From Leifsonia sp. TF02-11 (lineage in GTDB: Bacteria > Actinomycetota > Actinomycetes > Actinomycetales > Microbacteriaceae): a stretch of DNA of 64,000 bases. Both the position numbers and the translations under genes were made by a program. The notes under the pieces are model-generated. The model was not told where the DNA came from. It did not search any database and saw only the letters and a program-made list of their open reading frames with translations. Below are positions 37,108-46,166 of this stretch, piece by piece. The stretch spans positions 159,723 through 223,722 of the forward strand of contig NZ_JAGEKP010000010.1 in the NCBI RefSeq assembly GCF_017565305.1. The letters run 5' to 3'. Position 1 is the first letter of the stretch. The number at the start of each line of letters is the position of its first letter.

Positions 37108-38475
37108 TTACTTCTTGGCCTTGTCCAGCGAGCTCTGCGCCGTGGACTGCGCGGTCTTGAGGAGCTGCGACAGCTCCGAGCTGCTGACCGAGCCGTTCGA
37201 CAGGTTGGGGATCGACTGCACGACGACGTTGGTCAGCGCGAGCTGGGTGTCGCCCCAGGCGCCGGAGAAGGGGGTGGCCACCGACTTGCCGATGGCGTCG
37301 ACGATCGGGGCGATGATCGGCTTCGCCTTCTGCAGGTCGGCCGCGGCCTGCGCGTTCGACGGCAGGTCGCCCAGGAGCGAGAACTCCTTGGTCTGCATGT
37401 CGGCGCGGGTGACCATGTTGATGTAGGCGAAGGCCAGGTCCTGGTTCTTCGAGTACTTGGCGACGACGATGTTGTCACCGGAGACGATGCTCGCCGCGGG
37501 CTTGCCGCTGGACGGGTTGGACGTCTTGCCCGGCGCCACGGTCGGCATCAGCGCGTAGGCGTACTTGCCCGCCACGGCGGACTTGTCCAGTGCCTCGATC
37601 GAGCTGGCCGACACCATCGGCAGGTACGCGGCCTTGCCCGCGCCGAACGCGGCGACGGCCTGCGGGTTCTTCCAGCCGACCGCCGCGGGGTCGACCGCCT
37701 TCTGCTCCGTGAGCCAGCCGAAGTAGGTCTGGTAGGCCTTCTCGGTGGTGGGGTCGTCGAGCCGCGCCTTGCCGGACTTCAGGTCGAGGATCGGGTTGCC
37801 CGCCTGGACGGACATCGCCCAGATGAACTTCCACGGGTCGTAGTTGTCGGCGTAGCCTGCCGCGACGCCGTAGGTGTCTCCGGTCGTGAGCTTCTTGGCC
37901 TGGCTCGCGAAGTCGTCCCAGGTGGTCGCCGGCTTGTCGATGCCCGCGGCCTTCAGCAGGTCCTTGTTGTACGCCATCACGAACGGGCGCTGCGCGAGCG
38001 GCACGCCGATCTGGTTCTTGGAGTCCGGCCCGGACATGCCGAGCGCGGCCGGGACGAAGCGGTCGCGGCCGCCGACCTTGGCCCAGTCGGCGTCGGTGAG
38101 CGTGACGAACGCGCCCGTCGCGTACGCGGTCGGCGTGAACGTGGTTCCGAGCGCGTAGACGTCCGGGCCCTGCCCGGAGACGACGGAGGTCTGGATCTTG
38201 GTGAGCTCGTCGTTGGAGCTGGCGAACGTGTCGAAGGCCAGGTCCGCCCCGGTCTCCTTCTTGAACTGGGCCTGCAGCTGGGCGAACCACTCCTTCTGCT
38301 GCTGCGGGTAGAGCCCGCTCGCTCCGACGTAGACGGAGAGGGTGCGCCCCTTGCCGTCGACCGTCGTGGACGTGGAACTGGGCTTCGCGTCGCCGCCGGA
38401 GGACGAGCATCCGGTCAGGGCGAGGCCGATGGCGGCCAGGCCGGCGATCGCGCCGAGTGCGAAACGTGATCTCAT
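37108..38475 (-). CDS. CUT1 extracellular sugar-binding lipoprotein
   Basis: This 455-residue lipoprotein has a signal peptide ending in the lipobox LTGCSSSGG (Cys about residue 23). The mature protein shows the SBP type 1 pattern: [54 protein letters not shown] with [13 protein letters not shown], and [14 protein letters not shown]. The ATG at 38475 follows the GAGTC/AAAGGAGAG leader. It is the first gene of the eight-gene operon and faces the LacI operator, so it should be the most tightly regulated. Ligand inferred as a uronate derivative. Confidence 0.93.
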   Translation of the reverse strand: MRSRFALGAIAGLAAIGLALTGCSSSGGDAKPSSTSTTVDGKGRTLSVYVGASGLYPQQQKEWFAQLQAQFKKETGADLAFDTFASSNDELTKIQTSVVSGQGPDVYALGTTFTPTAYATGAFVTLTDADWAKVGGRDRFVPAALGMSGPDSKNQIGVPLAQRPFVMAYNKDLLKAAGIDKPATTWDDFASQAKKLTTGDTYGVAAGYADNYDPWKFIWAMSVQAGNPILDLKSGKARLDDPTTEKAYQTYFGWLTEQKAVDPAAVGWKNPQAVAAFGAGKAAYLPMVSASSIEALDKSAVAGKYAYALMPTVAPGKTSNPSSGKPAASIVSGDNIVVAKYSKNQDLAFAYINMVTRADMQTKEFSLLGDLPSNAQAAADLQKAKPIIAPIVDAIGKSVATPFSGAWGDTQLALTNVVVQSIPNLSNGSVSSSELSQLLKTAQSTAQSSLDKAKK

Positions 38476-38576
38476 TCGTGACTCTCCTTTGAGGATGGGA
38501 TCCGGTGGATCGTGTCCCCCGGACGAGGTGCGCATCGAGGGACTGCCGCCGAGCCTAGGCAGAACGGCAACAGGGC

Positions 38577-38591
38577 TGCAACCGATTGCCA
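38577..38591. promoter_or_regulatory. LacI-type operator between SBP and lacI genes
   Basis: TGCAACCGATTGCCA contains the near-palindrome GCAAYCGRTTGC typical of LacI/GalR operators. A second TTGCCA lies just right of it at 38596-38601. The site is in the 146-bp divergent gap, closer to lacI. Binding by the adjacent LacI protein is inferred. Confidence 0.6.
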
Positions 38592-38621
38592 AAAATTGCC
38601 ATCGTGTGCTGTGATGGGCGC

Positions 38622-39707
38622 ATGAGCCCTCAGCCTCGCGGGTATCCCGACGGTGTGGACCGCCCGGCCACCCTCGCCGACGTGGCCGCCGCCAGCGGTG
38701 TCGCCACCTCGACCGCCTCCCGCGCCCTCGCCAATCCGGGCCGGGTCAACGCGATCACCCGCGAGCGCATCGAGCGTGCGGCACGCGAGCTCAACTACAT
38801 CCCCAACTCGCAGGCACGGGCGCTCACCAGCGGCCGCACTCGGGCGATCGCCGTGCTCGTCTCCGACGTCACGAACCCCTTCTACTTCGGGATCATCCGC
38901 GGCACCCAGCAGCAGCTGAAGGCGGCGGGCTACACGCAGATCCTGGTCGACACCGAGGAGTCAGACGAGTTGGAGGACGGGATGCTGCACAAGCTGCGGC
39001 CCTCGTTCGACGGCGCGATCCTGGCGGCCTCCCGCCTCACCGACCGCCGGCTCACCGCGCTGGCCGACGAAGTACCGCTCGTGGCGATCAACCGCCAGAC
39101 CCGCGGAGTCGCGAACGTGTTCATCGACACCCCCAACGGTGTCGAGCAGGCCGTCGGCCACCTGGTCTCGCTGGGCCACCGGGAGATCGTCTACGCGTCG
39201 GGGCCGGAGACTTCGTGGTCGAACGAGCGCCGCTGGCGCGCACTCGTCCGGGCCGCAGAGGGCTACGGCGTGAAGGCCCTCCGGGTCGGCCCGTTCGCAC
39301 CGCGGCAGTATGCGGGGGCGGCGGCCGCCGACGCGGTGCTGCACGCCGGTTCCACCGCGTGCATCGCCTTCAACGACCTCCTCGCGATCGGGATGCTCGC
39401 GCGCTTCCGCGAGCGCGGGGTGGACGTGCCGGGCGACGTCTCCCTGGTCGGCTGCGACGACATCTTCGGCGCCGACTTCTGCAACCCGCCGCTGACCACC
39501 CTGACCGCTCCGATCGAGCAGGCCGGCCGCACGGCCGTCGCGATGCTGCTCGCGCGCCTCGACGACGGCGCAGCGCCCGTGACCCGGCAGGCCGCGACGC
39601 TCCCCACCCACCTGACCGTGCGCGCCTCGACCGGCCCCGCACGGGCTGTCACCACCGCAGCCTCCGCTCCCTCCACTCCGCCCACTCCGCCGAAAGGACG
39701 AGGATGA
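38622..39707 (+). CDS. LacI-family transcriptional regulator
   Basis: This 361-residue regulator has the LacI helix-turn-helix (TLADVAAASGVATSTASRALANP, here split as TLADVAAASGVATS and TASRALANPGRVN) with the hinge helix NSQARALTSGRT, then a periplasmic-binding-like effector domain (SDVTNPFYFGIIRG, FNDLLAIGMLARF, VSLVGCDDIFGADFCNPPLTT). Effector specificity is unknown; uronates or 2-keto-3-deoxygluconate are candidates. It is divergent from the transport operon and overlaps uxaC by ATGA, so it also controls uxaC. Confidence 0.92.
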   Translation: MSPQPRGYPDGVDRPATLADVAAASGVATSTASRALANPGRVNAITRERIERAARELNYIPNSQARALTSGRTRAIAVLVSDVTNPFYFGIIRGTQQQLKAAGYTQILVDTEESDELEDGMLHKLRPSFDGAILAASRLTDRRLTALADEVPLVAINRQTRGVANVFIDTPNGVEQAVGHLVSLGHREIVYASGPETSWSNERRWRALVRAAEGYGVKALRVGPFAPRQYAGAAAADAVLHAGSTACIAFNDLLAIGMLARFRERGVDVPGDVSLVGCDDIFGADFCNPPLTTLTAPIEQAGRTAVAMLLARLDDGAAPVTRQAATLPTHLTVRASTGPARAVTTAASAPSTPPTPPKGRG

Positions 39708-41119
39708 CCGCGCTCGCTCCGCATCCGGACCGCCTGTTCCCCGCCGACCCCGCCGAGCGCGACCTCGCCCGCCGCCTGCACGCGGCCGTCGCCGACGCCC
39801 CGATCTACTCGCCGCACGGGCACGTTCCCGCTGCGATGCTGGCCGACGACCAGCCGTTCCCGGACCCGGCCGCCCTGCTCATCACGCCCGATCACTACGT
39901 GACCCGGATGCTGCACGCGGTCGGGGTGCCCCTCGACGCGCTCGGTCTCGCCCGTGGCGGGGTGCCCTCCCCCGCCTCGGGCCGGGCGATCTGGCGGACG
40001 CTCTGCGAGCACTGGGACGCCTTCCTCGGCACTCCGGTGCGGTTCTGGTTCGAATCGGAGTTCAGCGAGGTCTTCGGGCTCGCCGAGCAGCCGTCGGCGG
40101 CCAACGCCGACGCGCTCTACGACCAGCTGGAGGCCACCCTGGCGTCACCGGAGTTCCGGCCGCGCGCCCTGTTCGACCGCTTCCGCATCGCGGTGCTCGC
40201 GACCACGGACGACCCCGCTGACGACCTGGAGGCACACGCGCGCCTAGCGGCCGACCCGACCTTCACCGGGAGGGTGATCCCGACGTTCCGCGCCGACCGG
40301 TACATGCACCCGGATGAGGCGGGCTGGGCGACACGGCTGCGCACACTGGCCGAGCGCGCCGATGTCGACACTTCCAGTTACGCCGGACTGCTGGAGGCGT
40401 TGCGCGTGCGCCGCGCGGCCTTCGCCGCCGCGGGCGGAACCGCGACCGACACCGGCGTCGTCGACGCCGGGAGCGAGCCACTCGAACCGGCGGAGGCCTC
40501 CCGCATCCATCGCGCGGCACTCGACGGGTCCCTCGCCGCGGCAGAAGCCGTCGCCTACCGCCGCAATATGCTCTACCGTCTCGCCGAGATGGCCGCCGAC
40601 GACGGACTCGTGATGCAGCTGCACCCCGGAGTGCACCGCAACCACCACCGCCCGACGTTCGACGCCTACGGCCCGGACACCGGGCACGACCTGCCGGCGG
40701 TCGGCGCCTTCACCGAGCCGCTCACGCCCATCCTGCGCGACTTCGGCACGAACCCGACCTTCCGGCTCGTGCTGTTCACGGTGGACGAGACCACGTTCTC
40801 CCGGGAGATCGCACCGCTGGCCGGGTTCTACCCGTCGGTCTACGCCGGCGCGCCCTGGTGGTTCCTCGACACCCCGGCCGCGATCCTCCGCTACCGCAGG
40901 GCGGTGACCGATAGCGCGGGCTTCACGAAGACCAGCGGGTTCATCGACGACACCCGAGCGTTCTGCTCCATCCCGGCCAGACACGACATGTCCCGCCGCG
41001 TGGACGCGTCGTTCCTGGCCTCGCTGGTCGTCACCCACCAGCTCGCCGAGGAGGACGCCTTCACGATCGCGCGGCGACTCGTCGACGACATCCCCCGGAC
41101 GACATTCCGCCTGGGCTGA
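39704..41119 (+). CDS. uxaC: Glucuronate isomerase
   Basis: UxaC isomerises D-glucuronate to D-fructuronate (and galacturonate to tagaturonate). The 471-residue length matches the family. Visible signatures are PIYSPHGHVPAAMLADDQPF near the N-terminus, ALLITPDHYVTRMLHAVGV, TFRADRYMHP, MQLHPGVHRNHHRPTFDAYG, and SVYAGAPWWFLDTPAAILRY with the late GFIDDTRAFCSIPARHDMSRR. It supplies fructuronate to UxuB in the divergent operon. Its ATG overlaps the lacI stop. Confidence 0.95.
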   Translation: MTALAPHPDRLFPADPAERDLARRLHAAVADAPIYSPHGHVPAAMLADDQPFPDPAALLITPDHYVTRMLHAVGVPLDALGLARGGVPSPASGRAIWRTLCEHWDAFLGTPVRFWFESEFSEVFGLAEQPSAANADALYDQLEATLASPEFRPRALFDRFRIAVLATTDDPADDLEAHARLAADPTFTGRVIPTFRADRYMHPDEAGWATRLRTLAERADVDTSSYAGLLEALRVRRAAFAAAGGTATDTGVVDAGSEPLEPAEASRIHRAALDGSLAAAEAVAYRRNMLYRLAEMAADDGLVMQLHPGVHRNHHRPTFDAYGPDTGHDLPAVGAFTEPLTPILRDFGTNPTFRLVLFTVDETTFSREIAPLAGFYPSVYAGAPWWFLDTPAAILRYRRAVTDSAGFTKTSGFIDDTRAFCSIPARHDMSRRVDASFLASLVVTHQLAEEDAFTIARRLVDDIPRTTFRLG

Positions 41120-41195
41120 TCCGCGTCACACGACGAACCACACGACGTGCGTGCGGCTACGCTGGACGCAAACCGTCTCAACGAAGGAGTCCTCC

Positions 41196-42656
41196 GTGCC
41201 CGAGAACCACGCAACGGCCAATATCGGAGTCGTCGGTCTGGCTGTGATGGGGTCGAACCTGGCCCGCAACCTCGCTTCGCGCGAAGGCAACACCGTCGCC
41301 GTCTTCAACCGCACGTACGCACGCACGCAGGAGCTCGTCGACGCGCACCCGGAGGCCGGGTTCGTCTCGTCCGAGCAGATCGACGACTTCGTCGCCTCGC
41401 TCTCCAAGCCGCGCACCGCGATCATCATGGTGCAGGCCGGCCGCGGCACCGACGCGGTGATCGACCAGCTCGTCGAGCGGTTCGAGCCCGGCGACATCAT
41501 CGTGGACGGCGGCAACGCGAACTTCCACGACACCATCGAGCGCGAGAAGCGCATCGCGCCGACCGGCATCCACTTCGTCGGCGCCGGCATCTCCGGCGGC
41601 GAGGAGGGCGCCCTCAACGGCCCCTCGATCATGCCGGGCGGCTCCGCGGAGTCGTACGAGACCCTCGGCCCCATCCTCGCCTCCATCGCGGCGGTCGCCG
41701 AGGGCGAGCCGTGCGTGACCCACGTCGGCACCGACGGCGCCGGCCACTTCGTCAAGATGATCCACAACGGCATCGAGTACGCCGACATGCAGCTCATCGC
41801 CGAGGCGTACGACCTGCTCCGCACGGTCGGCGACCTGGAGCCCGCGCAGATCGCGGACGTCTTCGCCGAGTGGAACAACGGCTACCTCGAGTCGTATCTG
41901 ATCGAGATCACCGCCGAGGTGTTGCGCCAGGTGGACGCCGAGACCGGCAAGCCGTTCGTCGACATCGTGCTCGACCAGGCCGGCTCGAAGGGTACGGGCG
42001 TGTGGACGGTGCAGAACGCGCTCGACTTGGGCATCCCGGTCGGCGGCATCGCGGAGGCCGTCTTCGCCCGCGCTGTCTCCTCCAAGCCCGCCCAGCGCGC
42101 GGCCGTGCAGGCGACGATCCAGTCCCGTCCCGAGGTGCAGAAGGCCGAGGACGTGAAGGCGTTCGCCGACGACGTCTCGAAGGCGCTCTACGCCTCCAAG
42201 GTCGTCGCCTACGCGCAGGGCTTCGACGCGATCGTCGCCGGCGCCGAGAAGTACGGCTGGGACATCCACAAGGACAAGATCGCCAAGATCTGGCGCGGCG
42301 GCTGCATCATCCGCGCCCAGTTCCTCAACCGGATCGCCGACGCCTACGACGAGAACCCGGACATCACCACGCTGCTGGAGGCGCCGTACTTCGCGGACGC
42401 CGTGCGCGAGGGCGAGGCCGATTGGCGTCGCATCGTCGCCACTGCCGCGCTCTCCGGCGTGCCCGTGCCCGGTTTCGGGTCGGCGCTGTCGTACTACGAC
42501 TCGCTCGCCTCGACCCGCCTGCCCGCCGCTCTCGTGCAGGGCCAGCGCGACTTCTTCGGAGCGCACACCTACAGGCGCGTCGACGAGGACGGCATCTTCC
42601 ACACGCTCTGGTCGGGCGACCGCACCGAGATCGAGACCGAGGGCTCCTCGCACTAG
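41196..42656 (+). CDS. gnd: 6-phosphogluconate dehydrogenase, decarboxylating
   Basis: Gnd converts 6-phosphogluconate to ribulose 5-phosphate and CO2 with reduction of NADP+ or NAD+. The 486-residue protein has NIGVVGLAVMGSNLARNLA, VDGGNANFHDTIEREKRI, GAGISGGEEGALNGPSIMPG, the catalytic GHFVKMIHNGIEYADMQLI with Lys and Glu, and the C-terminal KIWRGGCIIRAQFLNRI and QGQRDFFGAHTYRRVD. The GTG at 41196 follows AAGGAG. It closes the gluconate branch started by gntK. A copy of the palindromic repeat lies just after its stop. Confidence 0.97.
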   Translation: MPENHATANIGVVGLAVMGSNLARNLASREGNTVAVFNRTYARTQELVDAHPEAGFVSSEQIDDFVASLSKPRTAIIMVQAGRGTDAVIDQLVERFEPGDIIVDGGNANFHDTIEREKRIAPTGIHFVGAGISGGEEGALNGPSIMPGGSAESYETLGPILASIAAVAEGEPCVTHVGTDGAGHFVKMIHNGIEYADMQLIAEAYDLLRTVGDLEPAQIADVFAEWNNGYLESYLIEITAEVLRQVDAETGKPFVDIVLDQAGSKGTGVWTVQNALDLGIPVGGIAEAVFARAVSSKPAQRAAVQATIQSRPEVQKAEDVKAFADDVSKALYASKVVAYAQGFDAIVAGAEKYGWDIHKDKIAKIWRGGCIIRAQFLNRIADAYDENPDITTLLEAPYFADAVREGEADWRRIVATAALSGVPVPGFGSALSYYDSLASTRLPAALVQGQRDFFGAHTYRRVDEDGIFHTLWSGDRTEIETEGSSH

Positions 42657-42677
42657 CCGCGCGCCGTTCCGGCCTGC

Positions 42678-42734
42678 CGAAGGGCACGTCGTTGTCGCTT
42701 TCGGGCCCCGAAAGTGACAACGACGTGCCCTTCG
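42678..42734. repeat. Palindromic intergenic repeat, copy B (terminator-like)
   Basis: Arms of 26 bp (42678-42703 and 42709-42734) share GGGCACGTCGTTGTC and CTTTCG with copy A; one arm position differs from perfect pairing (a G-U in RNA). It starts 22 bp after gnd and ends 54 bp before the next gene, so it can terminate gnd. Confidence 0.88.
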
Positions 42735-42787
42735 TCGTCGGAAGCGCCTCGGTTGCAATCGCGTCGCGCGCGCCTCAGACTCATAGC

Positions 42788-43135
42788 GTGACGTTCGAGG
42801 ACCACCCGGAGCTGGCGGAGTACGAGCCGTCGGACCGTCCGCTGCGCGGGCGACGCCGCACGATCGCGACGCGCGTCTTCGTCGTGGTCGCGCTCACCGC
42901 GCTGGTGCTGCCCGGGATCATGCTGACGATCAGCATCCAGACCGACACCGCGACCGGCACCTGCGCGGTCTACGCGCGGCACTACGCGCCCGACTCGGTG
43001 AGCTCCTCCGCCCGCTTCGAGCTGTTCGCACCGGCAGGCCCGGGTTGGCAGTGCTACGCCCTCAACACCGAGGGCGACGCCACCTTCGTCGCGCCGCTCG
43101 GCCTCATCCCGTCGACGCCGCACGCTCTGCCGTGA
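42788..43135 (+). CDS. Small membrane protein of unknown function
   Basis: This 115-residue protein has a charged N-terminus, one helix (about residues 30-50: VFVVVALTALVLPGIMLTIS), and a C-terminal region likely outside the cell with two Cys residues (TGTCAVY and WQCYAL) that could form a disulfide. I chose the GTG at 42788 because it starts the predicted soluble part MTFEDHPELAEYEPSDRPLR. No family is recognised. The stop lies inside the convergent TetR gene (32-bp overlap). Confidence 0.6.
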   Translation: MTFEDHPELAEYEPSDRPLRGRRRTIATRVFVVVALTALVLPGIMLTISIQTDTATGTCAVYARHYAPDSVSSSARFELFAPAGPGWQCYALNTEGDATFVAPLGLIPSTPHALP

Positions 43136-43769
43136 CGAGCAGCCGCACGGTCCCGCTCAGCCACCGCGTGTAGCGCTCGAAGCTCCAGCCGCTCTCACGC
43201 ACCAGCTGCTGGTACCCCTCCGGTGACATCACGAACGACAGCCCGTCCGCGAGTTCCCGACGACCGGCGTCGTCGAGCGCGGACACCTCTGCGACGCCGC
43301 GCTCGGCGAGCAGCCCGACCAGCAGCCCATAGTCCGCGTGCCGTCGCTCGAGCAACTCGGCGAGGACTGCCGCGACCGTGTCGTCGTCACGGGCAGCGGC
43401 CGTGAAGGTCGACCACAGTCCCGCCGTGCGCGCGTTCGCCGCGGCGATGAACGGGATGAGTTCCGCGAGCATCCGGTCGGCGTCGTCGAGGGCGGCGATC
43501 GCCGCGACCTCCGGACGCTCTGCGAGGGACGACTCGCCCGCCTCCCCGCCGAAGGTGAGCTCGAAGGCGGCCAGCAGGAGCGCCCGCTTCGGTCCGTGCA
43601 CCTTCACGCTCTCCACCGAGACACCCGCTGCTGCCGCGATGTCGGCGAGGGAGGCGCTGGCGTAGCCGCGCGACGAGAAGACTGCGGCGGCGGCCTCCAG
43701 GATGCGGCGGCGCGTCTGCTCTGCGTGCTCCTGCCGCAGGGTGGAGCGGTACGGTCGGGTCGCGGCCAC
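43104..43769 (-). CDS. TetR-family transcriptional regulator
   Basis: This 221-residue protein has the TetR helix-turn-helix near its start (RRRILEAAAAVFSSRGYAS, then LADIAAAAGVSVESVKVHGP), followed by a divergent all-helical ligand domain. It is divergent from the glycosyltransferase gene and most likely represses it. The intergenic gap holds an inverted repeat of the expected type. Effector unknown. Confidence 0.87.
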   Translation of the reverse strand: MAATRPYRSTLRQEHAEQTRRRILEAAAAVFSSRGYASASLADIAAAAGVSVESVKVHGPKRALLLAAFELTFGGEAGESSLAERPEVAAIAALDDADRMLAELIPFIAAANARTAGLWSTFTAAARDDDTVAAVLAELLERRHADYGLLVGLLAERGVAEVSALDDAGRRELADGLSFVMSPEGYQQLVRESGWSFERYTRWLSGTVRLLVTAERAASTG

Positions 43770-43793
43770 TATTGACTACCCTTCGAGTGTAGT

Positions 43794-43814
43794 GAATACT
43801 GTTGACGTTTATTC
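43794..43814. promoter_or_regulatory. TetR operator candidate
   Basis: The inverted arms GAATA (43794-43798) and TATTC (43810-43814) are separated by 11 bases. They lie in the 72-bp AT-richer gap between the divergent TetR and glycosyltransferase starts, and TTGAC at 43802-43806 could be a -35 element. Confidence 0.4.
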
Positions 43815-43841
43815 GACTTTACCCGAACGAGGAACGCACAC

Positions 43842-45173
43842 ATGAACGACCAGCCGCTCGACATCCTGATCTGCTCCACGCCCGTCCACGGGCACGTGAC
43901 TCCCCTGCTCGCCGTGAGCCGCGCCCTCGTGCAGCGCGGCCACCGGGTGCACTTCCTGACCGGCGAACGGTACCTCCAGCGCGCGGCGGCCACCGGCGCA
44001 TCCGTGCTGCGGCTGCCGGCCGAAGCCGACTACGACGACACCGACATGGATGCCGCCTTCCCCGGCCGCGTCGGGCTGACCGGCCCCGCCGGCATCCGGT
44101 ACGACATGACAGAGATCTTCCTGAGGCCCGCACGCAGCCAGCTGGTTGCGATGGACGCCGCCGTCCGGGGGCTCGGGATCGACGTGGTCCTCGCCGAGAG
44201 CCTGTTCCTCGGCGCCGCGCTGTTCGCCTCCCGCCCCCGCGAGTCACGCCCTGCCCTGCTCAACCTCGGGATCGTGCCATTGGGCGTCAAGAGTCGCGAC
44301 ACCGCACCGTTCGGCCTCGGCGTGCCGCCTCGAAGGGGCGCGCTCGGTCGGCTGAGGAACGCCGCCCTGACGGCGGTGGCCGAGAAGATCGTCTTCGCCC
44401 CCGTGCAGCGGGCGGCGCTCCGGGTCGGGCTGGAGTCCGGAACCGGGCTCGGCGGGTTCGTGCTCGACTGGCCGTCGCTCTCCGACGGCGTCGTGCAGTT
44501 CACCGTTCCGGAGTTCGAGTACCCCCGCACCGATGTCACGGTCCCGCTGCACTTCGTCGGGCCGGTGTCCCGCACCCAGCCCTCGGACACCCCGCTGCCC
44601 GCGTGGTGGAGCGACCTCGACGACGGGCGCCCCGTCGTCCATGTCACCCAGGGGACCGTGGCCAACACCGACTTCGGCGACCTCCTGCTACCGACGATCC
44701 GCGCGCTCGCGGCCGACGATGTCTGGGTGGTCGCCAGCACGGGCGGCCGAGCCGTGACGAGCCTCGGCGGAACGCTGCCGCCGAACGCCCGCGTGGCGAG
44801 CTACCTGCCGTACGACCGGCTGCTGCCGCGCACGTCCGTCTACGTCACCAACGGCGGATACGGCGGCATCCATTACGCGATGGAGCACGGAGTACCCGTG
44901 GTGGTCGCGGGGACCACCGAGGACAAGACGGAGGTCTCCGCCCGGGTCGCCTGGTCGGGCATCGGCATCCGGCTCGGAACCAACCAGCCCAGCGACGCCG
45001 CAGTCTCGCGCGCCGTCAGGACGGTGCTCGGCGACCCGGCCTACGCCGCGAACAGCGCACGGATCGGCGGCGCCATCCGCAGGTCGACCGGGCTGAACGG
45101 CCTCGAACGCGCCGTCGTCGAGACCGCACGACAGCACCCCCGGCCCCACGCATCGGTCACGCGAGTGCCGTGA
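43842..45173 (+). CDS. GT1-family glycosyltransferase (macrolide-type)
   Basis: This 443-residue GT-B enzyme has the N-terminal acceptor domain starting ILICSTPVHGHVTPLLAVSR and a C-terminal donor domain with VVHVTQGTVANTDFGDLLLP, LPYDRLLPRTSVYVTNGGYG and HGVPVVVAGTTEDKTEVSARV, the UDP-sugar-binding end typical of UGT/MGT-type enzymes. Such enzymes glycosylate macrolides, flavonoids or other small hydrophobic acceptors; in Actinobacteria some inactivate antibiotics. TetR control fits an inducible detoxification role, but the acceptor is unknown. Confidence 0.88.
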   Translation: MNDQPLDILICSTPVHGHVTPLLAVSRALVQRGHRVHFLTGERYLQRAAATGASVLRLPAEADYDDTDMDAAFPGRVGLTGPAGIRYDMTEIFLRPARSQLVAMDAAVRGLGIDVVLAESLFLGAALFASRPRESRPALLNLGIVPLGVKSRDTAPFGLGVPPRRGALGRLRNAALTAVAEKIVFAPVQRAALRVGLESGTGLGGFVLDWPSLSDGVVQFTVPEFEYPRTDVTVPLHFVGPVSRTQPSDTPLPAWWSDLDDGRPVVHVTQGTVANTDFGDLLLPTIRALAADDVWVVASTGGRAVTSLGGTLPPNARVASYLPYDRLLPRTSVYVTNGGYGGIHYAMEHGVPVVVAGTTEDKTEVSARVAWSGIGIRLGTNQPSDAAVSRAVRTVLGDPAYAANSARIGGAIRRSTGLNGLERAVVETARQHPRPHASVTRVP

Positions 45174-45188
45174 GCTGCGTACCTGCGC

Positions 45189-46166
45189 CTAGGCGGCGCC
45201 GTCGAACATGGAGGTCACCGAGCCGTCGGTGAACACCTCGCGGATCGCGTTGGCCAGCAGCGGAGCGATCGGCAGCACCGTGAGTCCGTCCCAGCGCTTG
45301 TGCGCGGGAAGCGGAAGCGTGTCGGTGACGACGACGGAGTCGATCGCCTCCGACTGCAGGAGCTCGACCGCCGGGTCGCTGAACACGGCGTGCGTCGCGG
45401 CGACGACGACGCCGATCGCACCGTTGGCCTTTAGCGCCTCCGCGGCCTTCACGATGGTCCGCCCGGTGTCGATGAGGTCGTCGACCAGCAGGCACACGCG
45501 ACCCTTGACGTCACCGACGATCTCGTGGACCGAGACCTGGTTGGGCACCAGCGGGTCGCGGCGCTTGTGGATGATGGCCAGCGGCACGCCGAGCTTGTCG
45601 CTCCAGATGTCGGCGACCCGCACGCGACCCATGTCGGGCGAGACGACCGTCAGCGTCGACGGGTCGAGCTCGCGCTGCATGTGCTCCAGCAGCACCGGCA
45701 TGGCGAAGAGGTGGTCGACGGGACCGTCGAAGAAGCCCTGGATCTGGGCGGCGTGGAGGTCGACCGACATGATGCGGTCGGCGCCGGCCGCCTTGAAGAG
45801 ATCGGCGATCAGGCGGGCCGAGATCGGCTCGCGGCCACGGCCCTTCTTGTCTTGGCGCGCATACGGATAGAACGGGGCCACGACGGTGATGCGCTTGGCC
45901 GAGGCGCGCTTGAGCGCGTCGACCATGATCAGCTGCTCCATGAGCCACTCGTTGATCGGCGACGTGTGCGACTGGATGACGAAGGCGTCGGAGCCGCGAA
46001 CGCTTTCGTCGAAGCGCGCGTAGATCTCGCCGTTGGCGAAGGTGCGGGAGTCCGTCGGCACCAGCTCGCTGCCAAGGCATTCGGCGATCTGCTCGGCCAG
46101 CTCGGGGTGCGCACGCCCCGAGATCAGAACGAGTCGTTTCTGGCCGGTGGCAGTGATCCCTGACAC
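45189..46166 (-). CDS. prs: Ribose-phosphate pyrophosphokinase
   Basis: Prs makes PRPP from ribose 5-phosphate and ATP for nucleotide, His and Trp synthesis. This 325-residue enzyme has LVLISGRAHPELAEQIAECLG, VIQSHTSPINEWLMEQLIM, YARQDKKGRGREPISARLIA, DLHAAQIQGFFDGPVDHLFA and VCLLVDDLIDTGRTIVKAAE, the PRPP-binding loop. The GTG start immediately follows the glmU stop codon (no gap), so the two are one operon. Confidence 0.97.
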   Translation of the reverse strand: MSGITATGQKRLVLISGRAHPELAEQIAECLGSELVPTDSRTFANGEIYARFDESVRGSDAFVIQSHTSPINEWLMEQLIMVDALKRASAKRITVVAPFYPYARQDKKGRGREPISARLIADLFKAAGADRIMSVDLHAAQIQGFFDGPVDHLFAMPVLLEHMQRELDPSTLTVVSPDMGRVRVADIWSDKLGVPLAIIHKRRDPLVPNQVSVHEIVGDVKGRVCLLVDDLIDTGRTIVKAAEALKANGAIGVVVAATHAVFSDPAVELLQSEAIDSVVVTDTLPLPAHKRWDGLTVLPIAPLLANAIREVFTDGSVTSMFDGAA

